Part shown: piece by piece, positions 52,830 through 62,045 of the stretch
How the letters are laid out: each line of letters opens with the position of its first letter
How positions within the stretch are numbered: the first letter of the stretch is position 1
Virus record (IMG/VR): IMGVR_UViG_3300034102_003517
Span: 1 to 64,000 of that record
Reading direction: 5' to 3' (one strand)
DNA length: 64,000 nt
Source of the DNA: a virus
Translations under genes and position numbers: made by a program
Notes under the pieces: model-generated
Database searches by the model: none
Told to the model about the DNA's origin: nothing
The model's input: only the letters and a program-made list of their open reading frames with translations

Positions 52830-53612
52830 TTATATTACAATCCATTTTGTGGGATAAATGTCCTTGGTTTGTAAATGTTTATTTATTGGTCCAAACCAAT
52901 CGGATGGACATATAACTTTTTTATCTTCATTTTTATTTAACCACGCTCCCCACCAACTGAATGTTGAATTTGCAATTATGTTATGATAACACATTGACAT
53001 TAAATATAGATTTTCAAAATCAGTGTCCCCTTCTATGAAATGGGTATTTTTAAGGAAACTAAAATTTTCTTTACACCATTCTATATCATCTGAAAATATC
53101 AAATACTCACAACCCTCACCAATAATATTAGTTGCTTTTTCATAATAGTCAATTGGTTGTACCGTGTGGGAATCGCTCAACCTCACATAATCCCCCCTCC
53201 TTATGTGAATTGAGCAAGTTTTTTTTTGGAGTAAGTGGAAATATTTTGTAGTTAACTTATTTTCAATTTCATTGGTAGCTGAGAACAAATTTAAAATCTC
53301 ATTCCTATAAACATTAAAATATTTTTCAGATTGGAAATATCCGTATAACATGATGTTGTTATGTGCATTAGGTATTTCATTATAATGAAAACGGGGTTCA
53401 TGGTATAACTGAATATCTGAGGGTATTGACCCAAATTCTATTCTGCTAAAAATATTATTAAAATAATTGTTTATTGGTTTATGTGATCCGTGAGATACAA
53501 CTTTTGGACAGATAAACTTTTTAGAATCCCTTAAAGATGTTGCATATGCCGCTGCGATTTGAAATAGACAGTTACCTAATCCCCCCATTAAATTTGTACT
53601 AATAATATTCAT
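52830..53612 (-). CDS. GT11 alpha-1,2-fucosyltransferase-type enzyme
   Basis: 260 residues. Textbook GT11 motifs: LMGGLGNCLFQIAAAYA, CSIHIRRGDYVRL, CEYLIFSDDIEWCKENF, and IIANSTFSWWGAWLN. Uses GDP-fucose in the family; E. coli O55-type colitosyltransferases belong here too, so GDP-colitose is an alternative. No GDP-fucose pathway separate from the gmd set is seen. Confidence 0.92.
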   Translation of the reverse strand: MNIISTNLMGGLGNCLFQIAAAYATSLRDSKKFICPKVVSHGSHKPINNYFNNIFSRIEFGSIPSDIQLYHEPRFHYNEIPNAHNNIMLYGYFQSEKYFNVYRNEILNLFSATNEIENKLTTKYFHLLQKKTCSIHIRRGDYVRLSDSHTVQPIDYYEKATNIIGEGCEYLIFSDDIEWCKENFSFLKNTHFIEGDTDFENLYLMSMCYHNIIANSTFSWWGAWLNKNEDKKVICPSDWFGPINKHLQTKDIYPTKWIVI

Positions 53613-54307
53613 TATATGATATTATATTTTTTTATGACATAGTTTATCTCATCATTAATGTCTAACCTATAGTTGGAACTAATTTGATTTTCATGTAATC
53701 TATTCGTAATAAGAGTTTCGGGTATTATTGCGGGTAATCCGTATTTAGTGTAAAAATTATAATAAATCTCACAATCCATGAGCATCACTAGATTATCATC
53801 AAAAAGAATGTTAGAATCTTTTCTAAAAGACAAAACGGACGGGGAACTTATTGTGTTTATCCCTCTATATATTGAGTCATTCCAACTTGGGACCATGTAA
53901 TTCCAATACTTACTGTTATTAGAATCTGTGTGATTACACCCATTGACAACCCACATTACATTATCTTCGAATTTAGAAGAGATCATTTCTAATGATTTAT
54001 TGTTAAATAAAAAATCGTCTTGGAACATCACCTTAATAATTTTCCCTTTTGAATGTTTGATTGAGTTGTTGGTGTTGGATGGGCTATTACCAATTTTTTC
54101 TTGGTTAGTGACATAAACTATATTAATATCAGAAGAGTACTTTTTAACCACATCCTGTATTAGGTTAGTTGTACTGTGGTCCGAAATCACAACTTCAAAG
54201 TCTTGGAGTGTTTGAGTTTTAATTGTGTCGAGCAATTTAGACAAATAAACCCCCCCAAAACCATTTTGCTCCCATGTGGGTATACAAATTGAAAATAAAG
54301 GACTCAT
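53612..54307 (-). CDS. Family 2 glycosyltransferase
   Basis: 231 residues. FSICIPTWEQNGFGGVYLSK, VVISDHSTTN, and acidic VMFQDDFLFNNKS in the DXD position. Overlaps both neighbours by one to four bases. Donor unknown. Confidence 0.85.
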   Translation of the reverse strand: MSPLFSICIPTWEQNGFGGVYLSKLLDTIKTQTLQDFEVVISDHSTTNLIQDVVKKYSSDINIVYVTNQEKIGNSPSNTNNSIKHSKGKIIKVMFQDDFLFNNKSLEMISSKFEDNVMWVVNGCNHTDSNNSKYWNYMVPSWNDSIYRGINTISSPSVLSFRKDSNILFDDNLVMLMDCEIYYNFYTKYGLPAIIPETLITNRLHENQISSNYRLDINDEINYVIKKYNII

Positions 54308-55017
54308 AACAATTTATATGGTTTCATATTTCTAATTTTATCGGCAATTTCGTTTACCAACTTAAGATCGACTTTATGATCATTTATGGGATTTTGTTCG
54401 TTATATACATAATTTACATCAGTCATGAATCTATATCTATTTTCTCCGGACATTTCAAGCATCGGGTACATAAAAGATAAATCACCTGTAACTTTCCAAA
54501 ATTCACCATTCTCATCTTTCAGATCAGATTGATCAATTTTTCTCCATAGGAAAGCTCTCCAAGTTCTGATATGAGATGCAGTAAATCTTACATTCCTAAG
54601 ATTATCAAAATTTGTTTGTTTTGAAGAAAAACCGGGTTGACCTGTAGAGTATTTAAAACTTCCATTAGCTATCCACACATTTGGGTTTGAGTAAACATTA
54701 TATATTCTTTCCAAGGCTTTTGAATCAGGTAACCAATCATCTCCGTCTACTTCTACAATTATTTCGTTGTCTTGAATGTTTGGGTTGTTTCTAATTACTT
54801 GGTCGTAGTTTCCTGGCTGATACATCTTTTTTTCATTTTTAATTAAAAGGAATCTATCGTCACCTTTAATCATGTTTTCAACTTTAGAGACACTGTTGTC
54901 TGTAGAGATGTCATCTGTTATATAACATTTAAAATCTGTATGTGTTTGACCCATAATCGAACCAATACACCTTTCAATATAATTTTCAGCATTAAATAAA
55001 GTAGTTACAATTACCAT
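54304..55017 (-). CDS. Family 2 glycosyltransferase
   Basis: 237 residues. VIVTTLFNAENYIERCIGSI, YITDDISTDNSV and IIVEVDGDDWLPDSKAL give a clear GT-A core. Four bases overlap the next gene. Donor unknown. Confidence 0.88.
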   Translation of the reverse strand: MVIVTTLFNAENYIERCIGSIMGQTHTDFKCYITDDISTDNSVSKVENMIKGDDRFLLIKNEKKMYQPGNYDQVIRNNPNIQDNEIIVEVDGDDWLPDSKALERIYNVYSNPNVWIANGSFKYSTGQPGFSSKQTNFDNLRNVRFTASHIRTWRAFLWRKIDQSDLKDENGEFWKVTGDLSFMYPMLEMSGENRYRFMTDVNYVYNEQNPINDHKVDLKLVNEIADKIRNMKPYKLL

Positions 55018-55021
55018 AAGT

Positions 55022-55813
55022 TTAGTTCATTAATAATTTTATCCATTTTTCTATGATTTCAGAATTAGTAATTGACTCTGAATCGTTGTTTGTTGCGAAG
55101 TTTCCTTTAAAAATTGTTCCAGTGGATTCGCATTCATCTTTAACAAGTGATGCAACTTCACTTTTTGAAGAAAGGTAAGCATAATTGATCATGTCGTAAA
55201 TTTTTTGTTTATCCGAAACAAAACCATATTCAACAACCTTATCATTATCGATAAGAGGTTTTACTTTTTTTTCATAATAATTTTGGTCACTAATATTTCC
55301 AAACAAATATATTTTCTCCATACCATCTTCAATTGCTCTCTCGATTGAGACATGGGTTTGTTTGTTCTCATCTATAGATCCCACAATACCCGCAACATTT
55401 TTTACAGATTCATCCTTTTCTTTTTTTTCCAAAACTTCTTTTATGTTTGGTATTATTTCAAAAGGACCATTGTACTGATTATGATATTCTCTCTGTTTAT
55501 TATTTACAAATACAACCGTATCCCAATACTTTTTAATTTTACCAACCTCAAATAAATTTTTTTCGTGACATGATAAAATAATCTTTTTTACATTTGGTCT
55601 ATCACCTAAATTTAAAAAATGAGTTATTACAATATCATTTTCGTATAATCTAAATTTTTCATCTAAAAGTCCTGATTTGCATTTATCTAAATGCCAAGGG
55701 TGTGGACCATAAAAGGTTGTATCTATACCGCTTTCATTAAGTTTATTAGTTAAGTTGATAAATGCGAAAGTTGATCCACCTCGGTCACTCCATCCTGAAA
55801 TTATTTTAACCAT
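55022..55813 (-). CDS. GT-B-type glycosyltransferase (GT4-like)
   Basis: 263 residues, shorter than usual GT4 (350 or more). ISGWSDRGGSTFAFINLTNK at the start; NVAGIVGSIDENKQTHVSIE and YLFGNISDQNYYE belong to the second Rossmann half. C-terminal YLSSKSEVASLVKDECESTG is the donor side. Overlaps the next gene by 8 bases. Confidence 0.75.
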   Translation of the reverse strand: MVKIISGWSDRGGSTFAFINLTNKLNESGIDTTFYGPHPWHLDKCKSGLLDEKFRLYENDIVITHFLNLGDRPNVKKIILSCHEKNLFEVGKIKKYWDTVVFVNNKQREYHNQYNGPFEIIPNIKEVLEKKEKDESVKNVAGIVGSIDENKQTHVSIERAIEDGMEKIYLFGNISDQNYYEKKVKPLIDNDKVVEYGFVSDKQKIYDMINYAYLSSKSEVASLVKDECESTGTIFKGNFATNNDSESITNSEIIEKWIKLLMN

Positions 55814-56897
55814 TTATTATTTTATTGTAACAATTTATTAAATCTCCAACATTTTCAAATTTTGACTCTCTGTACATAACATTACATAACGGGTACAAGT
55901 TAGTGGCTTCTTTTTTAGACACATCGTCAAAAACATGTATAATGTCATAGTATATTTCTTTTATTTTATATAACTTATTAGGTTCAGCAAGAACAAAACC
56001 ATTAGGTGTGTTTGACCCCCATTTACCGTCACCGATTTTAAAACCATTTGGTTCGGTTATTGGGTATAAATTAATTGATTTCCCTTTGAAATGATTAATT
56101 GTTTTTTGGTCCAAGATACCACAGAAACTAACATTATATTTTGTTTGGTTTAAAATATCAAGTAGGGGTTTTGACGACTCATAGTTTTTAGTATAAATTA
56201 GAACCTTTAACCTTGAATTTTTATCTAAATCCATTTTAACTTTCAACGGAAGATTTTCTTTATTATTTTCTGCAAAAATAATTCTGTTTTGTTCCCATTG
56301 GTCATTTGTTGCTCCGATTGATTTGTGAGTTACTCTTACATCATACATAACTCCAATTTTAACACCTCTAATGAAATTTCTAAATGAAAAATCAACATCA
56401 TAAAAGTGAAACCCTTTTATGTTCTCGTTAAATTTTTCTTTGATATTTTTTTTATTTAATGCGATTAAAAGTCCGTCCACCAAAACCACATTTTCAATTT
56501 GATTCCCTAAACTCTCTGAGTATTTTGACTCCCATTTTTTTCCTCCGTGTTCGTGATTAACAATACCTTTCATTTTAGAAAAGTCTTCCCACCATTTAGC
56601 AGATGAGGGTAGTTGAGTTGACCCGGCAAGACCTAAAATACCATAGTCAGTATTTCTTTTAAAATGTTTAATAATTTTTGTACCCCAATTTTTACTATCA
56701 AAATAAATGTCATCATGACACAATACGACGATATCATTTGTCGATTGTTCCAATATCATATTATATGCTTCAGGTAGTGAATACTTACCTTCATTTTCAA
56801 TTGGTATAATCTGCGGATTTGGTACTCCACATGATTTTTTTAATAGTTCAATAAAACCATCATTAATCTTTCTCGTTGAAAATCCTATAGTAATCAT
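55806..56897 (-). CDS. GT2-like glycosyltransferase with C-terminal extra domain
   Basis: 363 residues. N-terminal ITIGFSTRKINDGFIELLKK and DIVVLCHDDIYFDSKNWG carry the GT-A core of the Glyco_tranf_2_5 type, ending with GFHFYDVDFSFRNFIRG and VTHKSIGA. Residues of about 230-363 form an added Rossmann-like part (KVLIYTKNYESSKPLLDIL). Four-base overlap with dUTPase. Confidence 0.8.
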   Translation of the reverse strand: MITIGFSTRKINDGFIELLKKSCGVPNPQIIPIENEGKYSLPEAYNMILEQSTNDIVVLCHDDIYFDSKNWGTKIIKHFKRNTDYGILGLAGSTQLPSSAKWWEDFSKMKGIVNHEHGGKKWESKYSESLGNQIENVVLVDGLLIALNKKNIKEKFNENIKGFHFYDVDFSFRNFIRGVKIGVMYDVRVTHKSIGATNDQWEQNRIIFAENNKENLPLKVKMDLDKNSRLKVLIYTKNYESSKPLLDILNQTKYNVSFCGILDQKTINHFKGKSINLYPITEPNGFKIGDGKWGSNTPNGFVLAEPNKLYKIKEIYYDIIHVFDDVSKKEATNLYPLCNVMYRESKFENVGDLINCYNKIING

Positions 56898-57496
56898 TTT
56901 AAACCTGTTGACCCAAACCCATTATCATTTCTGTCTTTTTTTCCAATCTCAGAAATTTTCGTTAAATTAACCCACTTACCATTTACTACCGGACAGAAAA
57001 CTGCTTGTGCGACTTTTTGACCTTTTTCTATTTTTACCACTTCGTTTGTTGTGTTAAAAATAATAACCTTAACTTCTCCTTGGTAACCACTGTCTACAGT
57101 TCCTGGTGAGTTTAAAACCATTAATCCTTGATTAAGGGCTAAACCACTTTTAGACCTTACTTGTATTTCGTAACCATCAGGGATGTCAAATCTTATTCCC
57201 GTCGGTATTAGATTTCTACCTAATGGTTGTATCTCAATTTCTTGAGAAGCTCTTAAATCAAATCCCGAATCAGATTCATAAGCATATTCAGGATCTTTGT
57301 TGTCGGTACTGTTAGTATATTTTAAATTAACTTTTTTTGTTAAGGAATCTTCAAAATACGAATTTAAATCGTCTTCACTAACACCCATTGATGATAACAT
57401 TTGTTCAGGGCTGCTCATATCAATTCCATTGAATTTTCCTTGCAACTCTTTCATTATCTTAACACTCTCTCTTAAATTTTTAATATTATCAAACAT
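56894..57496 (-). CDS. dut: dUTPase with N-terminal extension
   Basis: 200 residues. All five trimeric dUTPase motifs appear in order: SDSGFDLRA, RSKSGLA, GTVDSGYQGEVKVI, KGQKVAQAVFCPV, NDNGFGSTG. The first 55 residues (FDNIKNLRESVKIMKELQGK and MLSSMGVSEDDLNSYF) are extra relative to the usual 145 or so and appear helical. Hydrolyses dUTP to dUMP, keeping uracil out of DNA. Within a transferase cluster, next to an exonuclease. Confidence 0.95.
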   Translation of the reverse strand: MFDNIKNLRESVKIMKELQGKFNGIDMSSPEQMLSSMGVSEDDLNSYFEDSLTKKVNLKYTNSTDNKDPEYAYESDSGFDLRASQEIEIQPLGRNLIPTGIRFDIPDGYEIQVRSKSGLALNQGLMVLNSPGTVDSGYQGEVKVIIFNTTNEVVKIEKGQKVAQAVFCPVVNGKWVNLTKISEIGKKDRNDNGFGSTGLK

Positions 57497-57497
57497 T

Positions 57498-58223
57498 TTA
57501 TTTTAAAGATTTTAATTTCATTATTGCTTCAATTAAAACATCAACATCCTTTTCACAATATTCTGATATTTCATTTAACATGTTATTGCTCCAATATGCC
57601 TCGTGAACCATCCCACCATTCACAGGTCCATCTTTAGGTGTTGGGATATCTAAACACGCGCACATTAAATCTAGTGATCCAATTGCTGTGTAAGCACCAT
57701 ATTGCCATACTTCTTTAGTATCAATTGCTTTGACTTCCCACGGTTTAGTGTCGTATGAAGGAAGAATTTTAGATGGCTCCAAACCATTTATGATCATTCT
57801 TTTTGCCAACATTGGGATATCAAAGTTCTTTAGGTTATGACCACAAAGATAGAAATCTAATTTGTGGGTTCTATTTAACAAGTTTCTAACCTCAGATAAA
57901 AGTTTCTGTTCATCATCACCTGAAAAAGTTTGTTTTTTTACTTCACCATTGTCTAAAACAAATGCCATAGAAACACAAACTATTTTTGCGAACTCAGGAA
58001 CAAGAGCCGCTCGTTTTTTAAATACTATATCCATGTGTTCCTCTGTGGTCCTACCCTCTCCGAATTCTTTGTCTTCGGGAAATCTTTTTAAAAACCAATC
58101 AAAGTATTTGTCAAACTGATGTGCGACAGTAGGATTGGTTTTTATACATGATTGGTAATCAGGGCAACCACCAACAGTTTCAATATCTAAAAATAAAATT
58201 TTGGTTAAAGGTACATTTATCAT
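57498..58223 (-). CDS. 3'-5' exonuclease, DnaQ-like (PolB exo2 type)
   Basis: 241 residues. ExoI motif ILFLDIETVGG, ExoII CGHNLKNFDIPML, and ExoIII in EISEYCEKDVDVLIEA; TKPWEVKAIDTKEVWQYG is typical of PF10108-type exonucleases. Stand-alone proofreading or repair nuclease. Overlaps the neighbouring GT by four bases. Confidence 0.85.
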   Translation of the reverse strand: MINVPLTKILFLDIETVGGCPDYQSCIKTNPTVAHQFDKYFDWFLKRFPEDKEFGEGRTTEEHMDIVFKKRAALVPEFAKIVCVSMAFVLDNGEVKKQTFSGDDEQKLLSEVRNLLNRTHKLDFYLCGHNLKNFDIPMLAKRMIINGLEPSKILPSYDTKPWEVKAIDTKEVWQYGAYTAIGSLDLMCACLDIPTPKDGPVNGGMVHEAYWSNNMLNEISEYCEKDVDVLIEAIMKLKSLK

Positions 58224-59428
58224 TTTACAAGTGTTTTATATAGTTCAGCTCTGTCTCTTGTCACTTTATTAAGATCGTATGTGTCCTTTACGGTCTCATA
58301 TAATTTTTGACCTAAATCATAAGCCCAATTAGGGTTATCTATTAGTTTCTTCATATATTTTTGCCAATCACTATGATTTCTAACTTCATCAACCAATAAC
58401 GCATTACCATCTGTAAATTCACCATTCTTCAATGCATGTTTTAAATCAATACTATAAGGACCAATGTTAGATGCGATAATTGCCTTTTTGTAAAAACCCG
58501 CCTCAATTACCTTTAATTGTGATTTAACTCTGTTAAAAATGTGATTTTTAATTGGTGCTAACGATACATCGAATAATCTGTAATTAGAAGCATAACTAGT
58601 GACAGGTTTAGTCCATACTCTATGATAAAAAGATTCTTCATCATATGGTTTATCTTCAAATTTCATTAGGAAGTCTTTGTGGGTAGGGTCAACAAACTGA
58701 TAGTTGTTTGTAAAAATTTCTTCGTACCGAGCCCAAACAGTTTCTTCAGGTCTAATAGGTCTTTGTTTTTGTTCTTTAGTTTGTTGGTTAATTTCTGTAA
58801 CTGTCCCTCTGATATCAAACCCACAAAGATACATTTCAAATTTATCTTGTTGAGGTTTTAGTTTACTAATAGTTCCGTCAAGTAATTTCAAATCGTGTAA
58901 GTGAGATGACCCACCTAACCAACCAAATCTAAGTTTGTCACAAGGTTTTGTTTCGTGTTGGAATTGTGGTTCTTTTGGGTTAATTGCGTTAGGTAGCACA
59001 TAAACATTTTTATTTAACTTGCTAATTTCTGCGGCAAAAACAGAAGTTGTTGTTGTCACATGTTGAGCAACTTTTAAGTTGTTCATAATTTTTTGGTGCA
59101 ACTTATTTTCGATAACTAATTGGTGAACTGGATGTTCTTTTGTTGGTAACCAATAATCGTCAATATCGGCAATAGTAACAATACCCAATAAATTTAACTT
59201 TTGTATGAGGTTCACAGAATTATCATAGTCGTGACCTATTGTTCTATGAAAATGAACTATATCGTATTGTTTCCAATAATTTAGATCATTTACTTTAGGT
59301 TCGTAATCAATATCAACATGAAATTCATCTGAATGATTATTTTGTAGACATACATGTGGATCCACACTTCTAAATTTACCAACACCTGTCTTATCTGATG
59401 GTAATACCAATACCTTAATTTTACTCAT
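58220..59428 (-). CDS. GT4-like glycosyltransferase
   Basis: 402 residues from ATG 59428 (MSKIKVLVLPSDKTGVGKFR); an upstream in-frame start at 59479 lies over the neighbour's terminator and was rejected. TIADIDDYWL, VYVLPNAINPKEP, LRFGWLGGSSHLHDL and LKVIEAGFYKKAIIASNIGP match the GT-B donor half. First gene of the glycan block on the minus strand. Confidence 0.85.
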   Translation of the reverse strand: MSKIKVLVLPSDKTGVGKFRSVDPHVCLQNNHSDEFHVDIDYEPKVNDLNYWKQYDIVHFHRTIGHDYDNSVNLIQKLNLLGIVTIADIDDYWLPTKEHPVHQLVIENKLHQKIMNNLKVAQHVTTTTSVFAAEISKLNKNVYVLPNAINPKEPQFQHETKPCDKLRFGWLGGSSHLHDLKLLDGTISKLKPQQDKFEMYLCGFDIRGTVTEINQQTKEQKQRPIRPEETVWARYEEIFTNNYQFVDPTHKDFLMKFEDKPYDEESFYHRVWTKPVTSYASNYRLFDVSLAPIKNHIFNRVKSQLKVIEAGFYKKAIIASNIGPYSIDLKHALKNGEFTDGNALLVDEVRNHSDWQKYMKKLIDNPNWAYDLGQKLYETVKDTYDLNKVTRDRAELYKTLVK

Positions 59429-59466
59429 AAATGAAATTATTTTAAGTAAAAAGTAGGTATTATAAA

Positions 59467-59495
59467 TCAAAAAATCCACCCTTGTGAGGTGGATT
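59467..59495 (-). terminator. Rho-independent terminator
   Basis: Minus strand AATCCACC-TCACAAG-GGTGGATT followed by a T-run; terminates the gene ending at 59501, so the glycosyltransferase block downstream needs its own initiation. Confidence 0.85.
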
Positions 59496-59500
59496 ATTTA

Positions 59501-60124
59501 TTATTGTACTAATTTCTTAACTTTCGTGACCCTACCAATAAAAAGGTGATTTCCTACTTTGAATTGTATGGTATCATTTGAGTTAGTTGTTGACTCAACT
59601 AACATACCTGATTGTCGTAATTCTTCTTGGACAACATCTTTTACGGTATCTCTAACAACATCCCTAATCATAGATTTCATTTCATTCATATTGAAATTAG
59701 ATGGTGATGGTTGTTGTTGTGGATTGGTTGTTAAATTCTTAACTGACTGAGGTTGTTGATCTGATGAACTTCTGTTTAAATTCATCAGCCTTTGTGCTCC
59801 CTCAATGACATCATCACTAATTACTGATCCACCATTCATAGAACTAGGTTGAACAATTGGTTGTTCGATCATTAATTTTTTTATTTCGTCTGGTAATTTT
59901 GAATTTTTAATTCTACTCTCCTCGATAGGTTGTGATGGATCAAAACTTGACCTTTGTGGTGTTGATATTTCACTGGCAAACTCTTGAGGGATATTGTAAG
60001 ACGCTTGTGGAGTTTGGAAGTTCTCTACCATTGGGGTTGATGGGGTCGCGTTACCCCTTTGGATATTACTATGAGCATCCATTATTTTTTTTGACATTGC
60101 TAATTTCTGCATTAAATCTGACAT
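59501..60124 (-). CDS. Gln/Ser/Pro-rich linker protein with small C-terminal domain
   Basis: 207 residues. Low-complexity Gln/Ser/Pro/Asn middle, then an amphipathic helix MIRDVVRDTVKDVVQEELRQ and a C-terminal strand pair TIQFKVGNHLFIGRVTKVKK. Probably a virion or head-neck accessory protein; not recognised. Confidence 0.6.
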   Translation of the reverse strand: MSDLMQKLAMSKKIMDAHSNIQRGNATPSTPMVENFQTPQASYNIPQEFASEISTPQRSSFDPSQPIEESRIKNSKLPDEIKKLMIEQPIVQPSSMNGGSVISDDVIEGAQRLMNLNRSSSDQQPQSVKNLTTNPQQQPSPSNFNMNEMKSMIRDVVRDTVKDVVQEELRQSGMLVESTTNSNDTIQFKVGNHLFIGRVTKVKKLVQ

Positions 60125-60125
60125 A

Positions 60126-60527
60126 CTATGCTATATTTTCTTCGTTATTAAATTTTGCGTTAACCAAAACTTGTATCATAGACCTATCACCATTAGGGTT
60201 ATATAAAGGTCTAACTTCAGTAAAATTATCCATTGTAGGCTTAAATGTAAATATTTTATCTACTCTGAACAACCTCCATCCTGGTAAAATATTACCTTCA
60301 TTGTTTGCTGAGTATGAAGAACCTTCTCTTTCCCAAGCCCTTAAAACTAAATTGTTTTTTTTACTAAAACCTAAACATACGGGTTCTATGGTGCGATAAC
60401 CCTTACCTCCGTTATCTTTACCATTATAATATATTGTAATAACTTTCTTATTTTTTACCGCATCAGTAATATCACTGATCGCAGCAATTTCTGTTATTAG
60501 ACCCTTAAGGTTATTTAGAAGTTTCAT
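60126..60527 (-). CDS. WYL-domain-like protein
   Basis: 133 residues. AVKNKKVITIYYNGKDNGGK, YRTIEPVCLGFSKKNNLVLR and LPGWRLFRVDKIFTF follow the WYL pattern of an SH3-like ligand-sensing fold, without a helix-turn-helix. WYL domains sense nucleic acids or regulate defence and transcription systems. Four-base overlap with the next gene. Ligand unknown. Confidence 0.65.
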   Translation of the reverse strand: MKLLNNLKGLITEIAAISDITDAVKNKKVITIYYNGKDNGGKGYRTIEPVCLGFSKKNNLVLRAWEREGSSYSANNEGNILPGWRLFRVDKIFTFKPTMDNFTEVRPLYNPNGDRSMIQVLVNAKFNNEENIA

Positions 60528-60817
60528 TGAACAATGTAGTATGGGTTGAAAGAATTATATTTATTAACCTTTATGTCATCTTTTCTTTCTGCGACATCGG
60601 TACTCGTACCAATATTTTGGTTGTATATATCTAATTCTACACCAGTACCTCTACCAATTTTATCTCCGTTTGCTAACGCATCAGGATGGACTGGAGAATA
60701 TTGATCTTCAGTGTTGAAGTCATTTCTTGCAAACAATTTTCTTCTTTGTTCGTCAGCAACTGATGACATTGCATTGCTAGGTTGACTGAAATCTAATTTA
60801 TCTGATTGTACTGCCAT
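60524..60817 (-). CDS. Small unknown protein
   Basis: 97 residues, polar (SQPSNAMSSVADEQRRKLFA, EDQYSPVHPDALANGDKIGR). Likely a flexible virion-associated protein; not recognised. Confidence 0.55.
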   Translation of the reverse strand: MAVQSDKLDFSQPSNAMSSVADEQRRKLFARNDFNTEDQYSPVHPDALANGDKIGRGTGVELDIYNQNIGTSTDVAERKDDIKVNKYNSFNPYYIVQ

Positions 60818-60820
60818 TTT

Positions 60821-61270
60821 TTAAAATCCCTTTATTAGTTTATTTATTCGTCTGATTTGATTTTCAACCTTCAATTCGTCGGATGTTGATCCGTGTTTAT
60901 CGTTAAGATTAAAAGAATTCTTTTCGTGTGAATCAAGGTATTGATTGGCCATACCAGCATCAGACTTAATTTTTTTTGCTGAATTATCACCATCTCGCCA
61001 CACTCTTAAAACTTCGTCACACCAAGTTTTCATTCGATCACCCCCATTCAATATGAATGGAGCGTCTTTTTTATCACCACTATAAGAATCAAACCAATTT
61101 TTAATTCTTTTTATTTGTTGGTATGTTGCAACTTTACTTTTTTGAAACTCTTGGTTTCTATTATAACCTTCTGTATTTGAATCGGCAGACACAGAATCAA
61201 AACAAACCTTTAAGTGTTTGATTAAAGTGTCTGGCAATTTTGCAGTTTTATTATATAAGTTACTGTTCAT
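60821..61270 (-). CDS. Helical protein of unknown function
   Basis: 149 residues with KVATYQQIKRIKNWFDSYSG and FILNGGDRMKTWCDEVLRVW. Resembles conserved small proteins of T4-like phages in feel, but I cannot name one. Overlaps the next gene by 11 bases. Confidence 0.55.
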   Translation of the reverse strand: MNSNLYNKTAKLPDTLIKHLKVCFDSVSADSNTEGYNRNQEFQKSKVATYQQIKRIKNWFDSYSGDKKDAPFILNGGDRMKTWCDEVLRVWRDGDNSAKKIKSDAGMANQYLDSHEKNSFNLNDKHGSTSDELKVENQIRRINKLIKGF

Positions 61271-62012
61271 TTTTAATTAGTTCAATTAACTCTTTTACAC
61301 TTATGTTATTATCCTTAGCGACTCTCTTCAAAGATTTAATATTCCTCAAAAGCAAATGGTTAATTTCCTTGCTTTTATTTTTCAAATCATCGTCATTTGA
61401 TTTGTTTACTAATGTGTCTTCTATAATGTCTTTTGATTCATCAATTTCTTTTTCTTTAAGAATAAGTCTATCTATGAAATTTTTTAACTTGGATATTTTC
61501 TTAGGTGCTTTTTTGTCTCTACCTTTTTCTTTTCCTTGGTCTAATGTTCTTTGTGTTGCAGCATCTTTGTCTAAACCTAATTCTTTTTCAAAATACTTTT
61601 CAGTTTCCTTAGCGTCCATAAACTTGGTTTTTTTATAACCAAAGGCTTTCGACATATCTTCTTCTTTTACATGACCTTCACCATAGTAACCATACCACCC
61701 CCTCAAAAGTGGATCTCTTGGGTTTCTAGCTGCTGGCACTATTTGGTCAGTTGTTTTTGTACCGACTCCTGTACTTGCAGGATCCAAAATAGGAATACTT
61801 GACGATAACCAAGTTCCATCCGCATCGATTAATTCGGTAACTTCTTCCTCCTTAGAATCTTCTTTCTCAACCTTAGATTTGAATATGTCATGACTTTTAC
61901 AAGGCATATATTTTCTCTCACCATCTTCGTTATGATAATGAAAGCCTGAGCACCCTAAAGTTTTTGCAACTCTCTCGGCTCTTTCTTTTGTTGAGTATTT
62001 ATAACTTTTCAT
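61260..62012 (-). CDS. Unknown basic/acidic protein, first gene of the minus-strand series
   Basis: 250 residues. N-terminal SYKYSTKERAERVAKTLGCS, then GFHYHNEDGERKYMPCKSHD with two Cys and two His that might bind zinc. Middle WYGYYGEGHVKEEDMSKAFG, C-terminal helices with NINNxIS-type KDNNISVKELIELI. Preceded by a TATTTAT element with a 14-base spacer. Function unknown. Confidence 0.6.
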   Translation of the reverse strand: MKSYKYSTKERAERVAKTLGCSGFHYHNEDGERKYMPCKSHDIFKSKVEKEDSKEEEVTELIDADGTWLSSSIPILDPASTGVGTKTTDQIVPAARNPRDPLLRGWYGYYGEGHVKEEDMSKAFGYKKTKFMDAKETEKYFEKELGLDKDAATQRTLDQGKEKGRDKKAPKKISKLKNFIDRLILKEKEIDESKDIIEDTLVNKSNDDDLKNKSKEINHLLLRNIKSLKRVAKDNNISVKELIELIKNEQ

Positions 62013-62026
62013 TGCAGCTTTTACCT

Positions 62027-62033
62027 ATAAATA
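62027..62033 (-). promoter_or_regulatory. TATTTAT element (minus) upstream of 62012 start
   Basis: Coding strand TATTTAT with a 14-base spacer. Divergent from the copy at 62046 in the same 51-base gap, so both genes flanking the gap have their own copy. Confidence 0.5.
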
Positions 62034-62045
62034 CTTCAGTTAAAG

